Source: a virus
Virus record (IMG/VR): IMGVR_UViG_3300031841_001557
Coordinates: 1-36,003 of that record
Strand: one strand, 5' to 3'
Length of the DNA: 36,003 nucleotides
In this document: positions 13,167 through 20,159 of the stretch, piece after piece
Layout: the number at the start of each line of letters is the position of its first letter
How positions within the stretch are numbered: position 1 is the stretch's first letter
Program-made: the position numbers and the translations under genes
Notes under the pieces: generated by a model
Told to the model about the DNA's origin: nothing
Seen by the model: only the letters and a program-made list of their open reading frames with translations
Databases searched by the model: none

Positions 13167-14483
13167 TTATGGAGTTGTTAATAGTTGTAGCTGTTCGTCT
13201 GTTAAAGCTTCGTTTATAACAGTTAACTCCATTACTTTTCCGTAGAAGTCATTACCACCTACACCATCATCGAAGTTTAACTGATTAACTGTACCTTCAG
13301 GGAATGTAACACCACTCGTGTCTGTCAACACCTCTATACCATTTACCCATACTGCGAAATCATTTTCTTTATACTTAAAAGCTATTTTGTTAAATTGTGT
13401 TATATCCGTTAAAGTATGCTGAAAACTTGTTTGAGCTGATAGTGTTGTAATAAAATAAAATTGTAATCTGTTAGGTGTTGCATTATTATTTTGTTGTATA
13501 ATCATTCTGTGTGAAGTAGTACCATTAGATAGTGATATCCTATGGCTGCTTGATGATTGTGACTCGGCAAAGGCAATTTCAGCATACAAAACACCTTCGC
13601 TGCCGTTAAACGTCTCAGAGTTTCCTGAGCCATTGCAGACATCAGCTTGTCTAGTTTCAGTGCTTCCTGAGGTTGGTATGTAGGAGGTTGAGTAGCTTCC
13701 TGCTTCAATCATAGCGCCCCAAGAGTATATGTAATCGTCTCCAGTTGATGAGTAGCTTGGTAATCCTGCTGCGTAAGACGGTGCAGCACTATTGCTTAAA
13801 CCGATTGCAATATCAATGTTCCCACTTGTGTGTGAGGCGTATATTTTTACCCTATACCACCCACTAGGGTACTTTTCAACTTCATAATCCCAAGCGACCC
13901 CTGAGCCGACTGTGTTAGTTGACGTTACTATCCCAGTTTGCAAATCAACATTGACAAAAAACCTATTCACAAAACTGTTAACTATAGCACGGACACCACC
14001 GTATCTCAAAGAACCTTGTTTTATGAAGGCACTATAAGAGTAAGAGCCGGCAGCTACACTCGTGTTTGTTCGGTAAGCTGTAAATACATTTGAGGAGCTT
14101 ACGTTTTCTTTGATTTTATCAGCATTTACACTCCCATCAGGTGAAGTAGTTTCATTAGCAGTGACTACCACGTTTGCCTTTGTCCAATAACTATCGTCAA
14201 ATTCCTCAGACCTTTGTATCTGATTTGTTCTAGTAGGCTCTAAAAGTAAATGCGGACAGTCACTAACTTTACCGTCAACTATGTCGTAAGATAGTCTAGG
14301 TTCGTTATCAGCTACAGCCTCTATAAGTCCGTGCTTATTGATTCTAGTCTGCACACCGTCAGCTCTAGAGAAGTTAAAGTCTCCAGCTCCTGAGTGAGGT
14401 TGCTGAGAGTATAACTTTCCGTCTTTCATTGCAGCTGGCTTCATTACGACCCCAGCCTCTTTATATATATCTTGTAAGCTCAT
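13167..14483 (-). CDS. Lectin-like structural protein (carbohydrate-binding and LamG-type domains)
   Basis: This 438-residue protein has an N-terminal stretch (1-85) with phage structural character (GDFNFSRADGVQTRIN). It then has a beta-sandwich module (about 87-272) resembling carbohydrate-binding domains, with NQIQRSEEFDDSYWT, YPSGWYRVKI and MIEAGSYSTSYIPTSG. A concanavalin/LamG-like end follows (about 285-438, with DFAVWVNGIEVLTDTSGV). It is likely a receptor-binding or capsid/tail decoration protein. The 87-272 module recurs in the tail protein at 32149-33720. Confidence 0.7.
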   Translation of the reverse strand: MSLQDIYKEAGVVMKPAAMKDGKLYSQQPHSGAGDFNFSRADGVQTRINKHGLIEAVADNEPRLSYDIVDGKVSDCPHLLLEPTRTNQIQRSEEFDDSYWTKANVVVTANETTSPDGSVNADKIKENVSSSNVFTAYRTNTSVAAGSYSYSAFIKQGSLRYGGVRAIVNSFVNRFFVNVDLQTGIVTSTNTVGSGVAWDYEVEKYPSGWYRVKIYASHTSGNIDIAIGLSNSAAPSYAAGLPSYSSTGDDYIYSWGAMIEAGSYSTSYIPTSGSTETRQADVCNGSGNSETFNGSEGVLYAEIAFAESQSSSSHRISLSNGTTSHRMIIQQNNNATPNRLQFYFITTLSAQTSFQHTLTDITQFNKIAFKYKENDFAVWVNGIEVLTDTSGVTFPEGTVNQLNFDDGVGGNDFYGKVMELTVINEALTDEQLQLLTTP

Positions 14484-14492
14484 AGGGTTCTA

Positions 14493-14993
14493 TTATATAT
14501 GCCAGCCTCCAAACGTGATATCCTTAGCTGGTCTCACATCTTCGTCTGTGTTAGTATTATATTCTGGATAAAGATTATCATTATGTCTAAGGTGCTCTAC
14601 GAGTCTCTTAGCGTAGTAGTCAGCAGTATCTCTAGCAGCGTCTCTCATTGAGTCAATCTCTTGAGTAGTAGGCAGAGCAGAGTTCTCAGAGGTGCTCTTA
14701 AATACTCCTTTGTTTGAGATTGTGTACTGCGAGAATGGTAAGTACTCCATAAAAGAAAACTGTACAAGTGTAGGCTTAATGAAGCTCTCTACTAGAGTCT
14801 CATAGTCACCAGTCAAAGTGCCACCTATAATATCAGACTGTAACCTCTGATAGAGTTTACTGCCTAGTATCTGGTGCACGTGGATATCTTGTGCAATCTT
14901 AACGAAGTGCTTTACTTTATCGAAGTCTATGTTAGCACTCAGTGGAGTATTCTTTATTAAGTCCTCTTTACTTATAAAACTTGCTACTGCCAT
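14493..14993 (-). CDS. Head-tail connector-like protein
   Basis: A 166-residue helical protein with FISKEDLIKNTPLSANIDFDKVKHFVKIAQDIHVHQILG at its N-terminus (written here in part: positions 5-20 and 29-42 carry the conserved residues). I recognise this pattern from Bacteroidota phage proteins next to portals, usually viewed as gp15/gp6-like adaptors. It lies 2 bases after the upstream gene. Function inferred from family and position. Confidence 0.65.
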   Translation of the reverse strand: MAVASFISKEDLIKNTPLSANIDFDKVKHFVKIAQDIHVHQILGSKLYQRLQSDIIGGTLTGDYETLVESFIKPTLVQFSFMEYLPFSQYTISNKGVFKSTSENSALPTTQEIDSMRDAARDTADYYAKRLVEHLRHNDNLYPEYNTNTDEDVRPAKDITFGGWHI

Positions 14994-14995
14994 AA

Positions 14996-15646
14996 TTATT
15001 TACTTTTTCTATAGTTTGGATGATGACCTTTGTCAGCTCTGTCAATCTGAGCTTCCGCCACTCTCCTGTCGTTCTTATATTTATTTCTCTTAGGGTCAAA
15101 ACCTTTCTTCTTAGCCTGACCTACTGTACTCTTGTAAGTACCTCTCAATGCATCACCTCCGTAAGGCTCTCCATCTTTTTTAGTCTTTTTGATGTATATA
15201 ACTCGCTCCCAAGTGTCGTAGCAGTTAACACCGCCTTTATGTCTCCATATTGAATATGGCTGTTTGTTATGACCTAGCTCAGAGTTTACACCGTCTTTTT
15301 GCATTTGTAAGATATCTTCTTTTCGATACACCTTGTTAGTTCTGTGCATTAATCTACAGAAGTCTCTAGAGCTCTGCCCTCTCTTACCGTGCTTCCTAGA
15401 GCCCTTAGCGTATCTGTAACGTACCTTTATGAATTTAGAGTCTTGTACGCTGTCCTTACGTCTGCTGTCTGCAATAGATAGGGAGATGTTTAGGGTGTCA
15501 TTAAGCATAGCCTCATAGTCCTCATCCTCAGTCTCGTTTAAGTCGACTCTAGCGTCAGCTAAGTGCCACTCATCTTCATTGATGACCTCACCAGCCTTCT
15601 CTAGGTAGACAAACATATCCGCTAAGCCATTGACTCCTTTACACAT
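14996..15646 (-). CDS. Portal-adjacent structural protein of unknown role
   Basis: A 216-residue basic protein whose start overlaps the portal stop (TAATG). Its middle carries SSRDFCRLMHRTNKVYRKEDI (about 88-108) and GGVNCYDTWERVIY. I associate this block with the C-terminal part of head-maturation proteins in other Bacteroidota phages; here it stands alone. It may be a minor head protein. Lys/Arg-rich C-terminus. Confidence 0.55.
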   Translation of the reverse strand: MCKGVNGLADMFVYLEKAGEVINEDEWHLADARVDLNETEDEDYEAMLNDTLNISLSIADSRRKDSVQDSKFIKVRYRYAKGSRKHGKRGQSSRDFCRLMHRTNKVYRKEDILQMQKDGVNSELGHNKQPYSIWRHKGGVNCYDTWERVIYIKKTKKDGEPYGGDALRGTYKSTVGQAKKKGFDPKRNKYKNDRRVAEAQIDRADKGHHPNYRKSK

Positions 15647-16899
15647 TATTTACTAGCGTTGTATAATTCGATAGCGTCTTTAACAAATTTAGGGTCTACT
15701 GATAGATTGTAGTCAGCAGATAGGTTAGTACCTTCCTCTACGTTATCAGCGTCATCCTTTTCAACTGGAACTTCCTCTTTGTTCTCATCGTAGTCAACCT
15801 CTTGGTTTTCCTCAGAGAACTCGATAGGTTGAGCAGTAATGAAGTAAAGCTCAGGAACTTCTCCGTTAAGCTCCATAATCTCAGTGAGAGCATCTATAAG
15901 CTCATCTTGATACGGTGCAATTACAGTAGATGTAAATAACTGAGAAGCAGTCTTAATTTCGTCTGCATTGTTACCAAGTCCTTTACCACTGTCTTTAATT
16001 CCTAAAAGCATAGGAGATGTAATTCTGTGACCTACTAGAATCTTGTGCATAGCTTCGTTAGCGAGATACTCATAGTGAGAAGGAGCATCGTTAAGAGAAA
16101 TGTCCTCTACAGTTGTAGCAGACTCTTGATTCTCGTTAAATGCAACAATTACCTTTTGACCTCTAGAGCCAGTGAGCTTAGACTTTACGTCTCTTGTAAT
16201 TAGTTCTCTTTGCTCAATATCAGGAACTCCGTTATTAAAGTTGATAACCTTAGTTCCAGAGAATGAGTTCTTTGTTTCGTTTAGTAAGTAGTCAGCAATC
16301 TCGTTCTCTAGCTCTGCATACGGTAAAGCCCCTGAGTAGTCAGGTGGACAGAAGTAGTCGTATGAAGATAGATAAGGCTTAATAATAAAAAGCTCAATCT
16401 TCTCAGTAGAGTTACCGAAAGTAGGGATTCTCTTAAGTGAGTCAGAGCGTTTCTTTTCAGCCCAGTTAGGGTGATAGTAGTAAGCCTCGATAACACCCTC
16501 AGCATTCATCTTCTCAGGTCTAAGTGTGTTGATAGGAAAGTGCTTAACCTTAACTACTTTTCTGTCGTTTCCAGACTTGTTGTAGATAACTTGCATAGCA
16601 GCCTGGCCTAACATCTTACGCTCTAAGATAATCTTCTTAAGGCATCTGTGACCTATAAAAGAACGGAGCTCCTTAACCTCAGGAGAGTCTTTTTCTTTGC
16701 CATCTATACAGATACCCTCTCCATAGATTTGGTCTGAGATAGAACGGATAGCAGCGTTGTTAGTAGCTGACTGTAGGTAAGACTGGATTAAGAACCAGTA
16801 ATAGTTATTATCTTCTCCGTAAGCCACCCACTCTTTACGCTTATCCTCTATTGCTTGTGGCATCTCATAGCCACTTAAGTTAACTAGGTTGAAATTCAT
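15646..16899 (-). CDS. Portal protein
   Basis: The 417-residue portal forms the dodecameric gate for DNA packaging. Visible features are the N-terminal WVAYGEDNNYYWFLIQSY, the long helical wing, and MLLGIKDSGKGLGNNADEI (about 296-314), a stretch typical of portals near the crown. The acidic C-terminal tail (365-400) is also common. It is encoded between small structural genes with start/stop overlaps on both sides. Confidence 0.85.
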   Translation of the reverse strand: MNFNLVNLSGYEMPQAIEDKRKEWVAYGEDNNYYWFLIQSYLQSATNNAAIRSISDQIYGEGICIDGKEKDSPEVKELRSFIGHRCLKKIILERKMLGQAAMQVIYNKSGNDRKVVKVKHFPINTLRPEKMNAEGVIEAYYYHPNWAEKKRSDSLKRIPTFGNSTEKIELFIIKPYLSSYDYFCPPDYSGALPYAELENEIADYLLNETKNSFSGTKVINFNNGVPDIEQRELITRDVKSKLTGSRGQKVIVAFNENQESATTVEDISLNDAPSHYEYLANEAMHKILVGHRITSPMLLGIKDSGKGLGNNADEIKTASQLFTSTVIAPYQDELIDALTEIMELNGEVPELYFITAQPIEFSEENQEVDYDENKEEVPVEKDDADNVEEGTNLSADYNLSVDPKFVKDAIELYNASK

Positions 16900-17249
16900 T
16901 AGTCAAAAATTATATAGTCGTTACTAGTAGTGTTCTCTACATATTCTTCAATGCTAGAGTTATCTACGTCTCTTGTGCTGTTGTAGTAAAGCTTATCTTG
17001 ATATACTAAGATACCTCCAGAGTAAGCAAAAACGTCATAAGTAGCTCCATCTGTCAAAGCAGTATTGAAGCTAGATAGGTCAAATGATACACTCTGATAG
17101 TAACCTCCATCCACAAGCTCTACAGACTCAGTGTAAGCGTTATCAGACTTGCCTTCTCTTACGAAGTTAAAGTCTATAATGTCTCCTGAGTTTGAGTTAG
17201 CGTTGATGTAAAAAGTAGCGTTTGTGCTTGTACTGTCAAAATATAACAT
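16899..17249 (-). CDS. Small structural protein, 116 residues
   Basis: A beta-rich protein ending NDYIIFD, an ending I associate with head/tail proteins of Bacteroidota phages. It is the first gene after late box 3 (6 bases) and is coupled to the portal by TAATG. Possibly a decoration or baseplate component. No specific domain recognised. Confidence 0.6.
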   Translation of the reverse strand: MLYFDSTSTNATFYINANSNSGDIIDFNFVREGKSDNAYTESVELVDGGYYQSVSFDLSSFNTALTDGATYDVFAYSGGILVYQDKLYYNSTRDVDNSSIEEYVENTTSNDYIIFD

Positions 17250-17255
17250 TCTGTC

Positions 17256-17270
17256 CTTTATTTAAAAACA
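17256..17270 (-). promoter_or_regulatory. Late box 3, upstream of portal/lysis operon
   Basis: Minus-strand TGTTTTTAAATAAAG ends 6 bases before ATG 17249 and lies 37 bases after the terminator at 17307-17332. Upstream CTTATCTAAAT resembles the sequence before box 1. Confidence 0.65.
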
Positions 17271-17306
17271 ATTTAGATAAGAGTTTGTTTTGTTAAAATT
17301 AGTGCA

Positions 17307-17332
17307 TAAAAAAAGCCCCACCGAAGTGAGGC
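17307..17332 (-). terminator. Rho-independent terminator after tail tube gene
   Basis: Minus-strand stem GCCTCAC/GTGGGGC with a TTCG tetraloop (17315-17332) followed by a run of seven Ts. It closes the scaffold-capsid-tail tube operon. Confidence 0.9.
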
Positions 17333-17362
17333 TCTTTCAATAGATATACTATTTTGAGCTTA

Positions 17363-17875
17363 TTAGCTTCCTACAGTGATGTTGTAAGTAGTAGACAAAG
17401 TCTCAGTGGTAAATGGAGCAAGAACTTTCTCCATTGCAACGAAAGTTAATTCGTATCCAGACTTATCACCCATTGCAGCACCAGTAGAAGTAGTAGCGTT
17501 CATTTCAGAGCCATACTCGTGACCCATTACGAAAACGTTACCGTTGTTATCTTCAACCAAGATTTTTGGTCGACCATAAGCTAATAACTTAACCTCTTTG
17601 TGAGTAGTAGAATCTTGTTTCTTCAAGCTAACAGTTAAAGTTTGCTCAACGAAAGTAGTTCCGTTCTCACGGCTAGAAGTCAAAGACTGCTCAAATGTAG
17701 AAGTACCTCTTAAGTCGTACTTGTATGCGTTAGGAGTGGTCTCAGTAACAGAAGCAAGACCATCTGCATCTAGCGTAAAAGTAGCGTCATCAAAGTTAAG
17801 GAAGTAGATAGCGTTCAAACCACCGATTTGGTCTTTACATCCTTCTAATCTTCCTAGTGAAATATTACAACTCAT
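17363..17875 (-). CDS. Major tail tube protein
   Basis: A 170-residue protein starting MSCNISLGRLEGCKDQIGG, with YKYDLRGTSTFEQSLTSSRENG and KKQDSTTHKEVKLLAYGRPKI. I recognise this pattern as the major tail protein of Bacteroidota phages. I chose ATG 17875; a longer frame from 17923 has no such similarity and runs into the hairpin after the capsid gene. It lies 70 bases after the capsid stop and ends before a strong terminator, consistent with high expression. Confidence 0.75.
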   Translation of the reverse strand: MSCNISLGRLEGCKDQIGGLNAIYFLNFDDATFTLDADGLASVTETTPNAYKYDLRGTSTFEQSLTSSRENGTTFVEQTLTVSLKKQDSTTHKEVKLLAYGRPKILVEDNNGNVFVMGHEYGSEMNATTSTGAAMGDKSGYELTFVAMEKVLAPFTTETLSTTYNITVGS

Positions 17876-17888
17876 TTTATACAGTTTT

Positions 17889-17929
17889 AAAAAATTAAAA
17901 AATGAGGGAGCAGAGTTAACCACTCCCTC
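17889..17929 (-). terminator. Hairpin/terminator between capsid and tail tube genes
   Basis: Perfect 7-bp stem GAGGGAG/CTCCCTC (17904-17910 with 17923-17929), 12-base loop, followed on the minus strand by ATTTTTTAATTTTTT. It may be a partial terminator or mRNA stabiliser that sets the capsid to tail tube ratio. Confidence 0.75.
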
Positions 17930-17945
17930 TTAATATATTAGCTTA

Positions 17946-18851
17946 TTAGCTAGCTTGTGCCAAAACGATTTCAGAACCGATAGCGTAGTTCACGCCAGCT
18001 GAAAAACGCATTACAACACGAACATTCTGACTTCCGTCGATGTCTGCTAAATCGATAAGCTTAACTTCGTTCATATCAGACTGGAGACCAGTACCGAAGA
18101 ACAAGTTATCCTTCTCAGCAGCAATCATTTGACCAGAGTTAAGACCGTTAGCAACGAAAAGCTTAACGCCTTCAAAGTCCATTGCAGTTTGTCCAACGTG
18201 GTAAAGGTCTTTATAACCTAAAGCAGCTTGTGCACGAACGTAAGAACGAGCGTCAGCTTGTGAGATATAGATAGCTAGACCTTCGTTTCCGTAGATAGTA
18301 GAAGGAACTGCATCGATAACGTCACCTAAGCGAGCGATGATGTTAGAAGCGTCAGTAGCACCAGTGTGAGTAACGTCAATAACGTCAGCGTCAGCAGCAG
18401 CAAGAGCAACGATTCCGTCAAACTCACCAGCGTTAGCGTTAGCACCGTTCCAGATGTTAGTCTCAGTCTTAGCAGCAACTTTAGCAGCAACGTGTCCGAT
18501 AAGGTACTCAGCGAAAGACTTAGGAAGCTCATCGAAAGAAGAGAAACCTTGCTCAATGCTTAACCAGTCGCTTTCGAAATCTTTCTTACAAAGCTCAAGG
18601 TTAACTTGAAAGTCCTCTGGCTGAAGGTAACGCTCAGTCAAAGTAACAGATGAAGTAGCAGTAAAGTCACAAGAAGCGTCAGCGATAACGTCACCAACAG
18701 CCAATTTTTGCATCACTTGCTTAAATTTTACGTTAGGCTTAACAGTGATTCCACCTTTATCTAAAGTAGGAGCACTCAAAAGAGCAGCAGAGATAAACCC
18801 AGCAGCTTTTTCACCAGCGTAAGTAGTAGTAATAGAAGTAGTAGTAGCCAT
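17946..18851 (-). CDS. Major capsid protein
   Basis: A 301-residue protein, Ala/Thr/Val-rich, with codon usage and length typical of Bacteroidota phage capsid proteins. Features include ERYLQPEDFQVNLELCKKDFE, EYLIGHVAAKVAAKTETNIWNG and IYISQADARSYVRAQ. The end, RFSAGVNYAIGSEIVLAQ, is typical of HK97-fold capsids. It follows the Glu-rich scaffold candidate. Confidence 0.85.
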   Translation of the reverse strand: MATTTSITTTYAGEKAAGFISAALLSAPTLDKGGITVKPNVKFKQVMQKLAVGDVIADASCDFTATSSVTLTERYLQPEDFQVNLELCKKDFESDWLSIEQGFSSFDELPKSFAEYLIGHVAAKVAAKTETNIWNGANANAGEFDGIVALAAADADVIDVTHTGATDASNIIARLGDVIDAVPSTIYGNEGLAIYISQADARSYVRAQAALGYKDLYHVGQTAMDFEGVKLFVANGLNSGQMIAAEKDNLFFGTGLQSDMNEVKLIDLADIDGSQNVRVVMRFSAGVNYAIGSEIVLAQAS

Positions 18852-18878
18852 TATTATTATTATTTAGCTTGTTAAAAA

Positions 18879-19385
18879 TTAATCATTAATGTATTTAAAC
18901 ACATTAGATAAGATGTCTCCACCTTTGTTTCCTAGCTTTTTGCCTCTTGGCTTAACCTCAGCTTCTGGGCTGTGAGTTAGACCTTTGTCATCAACTGGAA
19001 TTTCAGGTGTCTCTACCTTATCCTCTGTTTCATTTGATAGGGAGTCTTGGATGATTTTCTTTAGCTCGTCAATTTGAGCTTCAAGTTCCTTAACTCTACT
19101 ATCCTCAGGAGTTTCGTCAGTTTCCTCAACCTCCGTAGAAGTTTCCTCAACTTCCTCTGTCACTTCCTCAGTCTCAACAACTTCCTCAGCGACCTCCTCA
19201 GTATTTTCAGTCTCAGTAACTTCCTCAGTTACTTCCTCTGTCGTATTGTCAGCAGTTTCAACTACTTCCTCAGTAGCTTCAACCTCAGGAGTTTCAACTG
19301 TTTCTTCAACAGCTTCTGTCTCAGTAGCAGTAGCGATTCCTATCGCTTGTGCTATCTTGTCTAGGGTTTCTTTTGCACTCGGCAT
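18879..19385 (-). CDS. Glu-rich protein, candidate scaffold or head protein
   Basis: A 168-residue acidic protein. Residues ~20-105 are a Glu/Thr/Val low-complexity repeat (units like TEEV, ETEE). A coiled-coil segment, DSRVKELEAQIDELKKIIQ (about 98-116), follows, with a basic/Gly C-terminus (PRGKKLGNKGGD). Position directly before the capsid gene, acidity and coiled coil fit a scaffolding protein, though no sequence family is evident. The start ATG 19385 is 25 bases after late box 4. Confidence 0.55.
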   Translation of the reverse strand: MPSAKETLDKIAQAIGIATATETEAVEETVETPEVEATEEVVETADNTTEEVTEEVTETENTEEVAEEVVETEEVTEEVEETSTEVEETDETPEDSRVKELEAQIDELKKIIQDSLSNETEDKVETPEIPVDDKGLTHSPEAEVKPRGKKLGNKGGDILSNVFKYIND

Positions 19386-19410
19386 ATATTAAAATTTAAA
19401 GGGTTTAACA

Positions 19411-19425
19411 CTTTATTTAAAAACA
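19411..19425 (-). promoter_or_regulatory. Late box 4, upstream of capsid operon
   Basis: Minus-strand TGTTTTTAAATAAAG 25 bases before the ATG of the Glu-rich gene. The leader upstream holds three palindromes between 19449 and 19500. Confidence 0.65.
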
Positions 19426-19448
19426 AGTTTTTTGCGTATTTTAAAAAA

Positions 19449-19500
19449 CTATGCACGCATAGTATTGACAAATTGTCATATCCTCAAAGACAAGGTGTCA
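19449..19500. promoter_or_regulatory. Three adjacent palindromes upstream of capsid operon
   Basis: CTATGC-AC-GCATAG (19449-19462), TGACAAATTGTCA (19466-19478) and GACA-AGG-TGTC (19489-19499) lie in a row in the non-coding gap before the capsid operon. The middle one matches the palindrome at 11730-11742. Confidence 0.55.
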
Positions 19501-19509
19501 GAACTGAGA

Positions 19510-19668
19510 TTATGCCCAGTCTGACTCGTTATCGTTCTCGATACTTCTGTCAGTTATCGTAGACGTTACGGATGACGTATTTTGCCCTCCGCTAAGCCCT
19601 CCATAGCCTTGATATACGTCCTGCATATAAGGTCTATAGAGAGCTGGATATTTAGCTTTGATTATCAT
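19510..19668 (-). CDS. Hypothetical 52-residue structural-region protein
   Basis: Starts MIIKAKYPALYRPYMQDVYQ, has a Gly/Ser-rich middle and ends NDNESDWA. Its ATG overlaps the stop of the upstream gene (TAATG), which supports translation. It is the last gene of the operon from 24385. Function unknown. Confidence 0.6.
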   Translation of the reverse strand: MIIKAKYPALYRPYMQDVYQGYGGLSGGQNTSSVTSTITDRSIENDNESDWA

Positions 19669-20159
19669 TAGTGTATAGATATTACGTTCATAGATAAGTT
19701 ATCGACAGTTACGTTGTGTGTAGATGTGTAATTCTCCACCGCTACAGATATCTCGTCTCCGTTATTTAAGTCGATGATAGTTTGGCAAACTACGTTTGTA
19801 GCTTTACCTCCTGAGTCTGTAGTAACAAACCCTTCGGAGTCTCCTAATACAGCACCGTTTCTAGTTATGTACAGAGCTAAGTCCTGAGCGTTTGATGACT
19901 CAACCGAGAATATAGCTATAGCTTGAGCTGTCATAGATTCCCCTGAATATGTAACTGAGTTTGTGTTAATAGAGAATCCGTCATTTACTACATATTCAAA
20001 AGTACCTTGAACCTCAACTGGAGTATCTGTAGCTGTTATTACAGTTTCAGTCGTGTTGTCGTGCATATACACAACAGCTCTCTCCACTTCGTGGTCAACT
20101 AGATATTCAGTTGTAGTGTTAGTTATTTGTCTTTGCTGATTAATGTTATATACTGCCAT
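19668..20159 (-). CDS. Beta-rich structural protein, 163 residues
   Basis: No clear family. Thr/Val-rich beta sequence with NINQQRQITNTTTEYLVDHE at the start and an end like trimeric head-fibre proteins. It follows the 844-residue protein with a start/stop overlap, so it is probably another fibre or tail decoration component. Confidence 0.55.
   Translation of the reverse strand: MAVYNINQQRQITNTTTEYLVDHEVERAVVYMHDNTTETVITATDTPVEVQGTFEYVVNDGFSINTNSVTYSGESMTAQAIAIFSVESSNAQDLALYITRNGAVLGDSEGFVTTDSGGKATNVVCQTIIDLNNGDEISVAVENYTSTHNVTVDNLSMNVISIH

Noticed and set aside
17876-17923. N-terminal extension of the tail tube protein
   Set aside because: The added residues come from the terminator-like hairpin region and do not resemble the family, which starts at MSCNISLG.
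18326-18563. Overlapping Leu- and Ser-rich frames inside the capsid gene
   Set aside because: Shadows of the Ala/Asp/Glu codon pattern of the capsid gene in other frames.
19074-19364. Plus-strand open frame of 96 codons
   Set aside because: It is antisense to the Glu-rich gene, and its Ser/Leu/Phe-rich make-up is just the complement of the GAA/GAG/ACT repeats.
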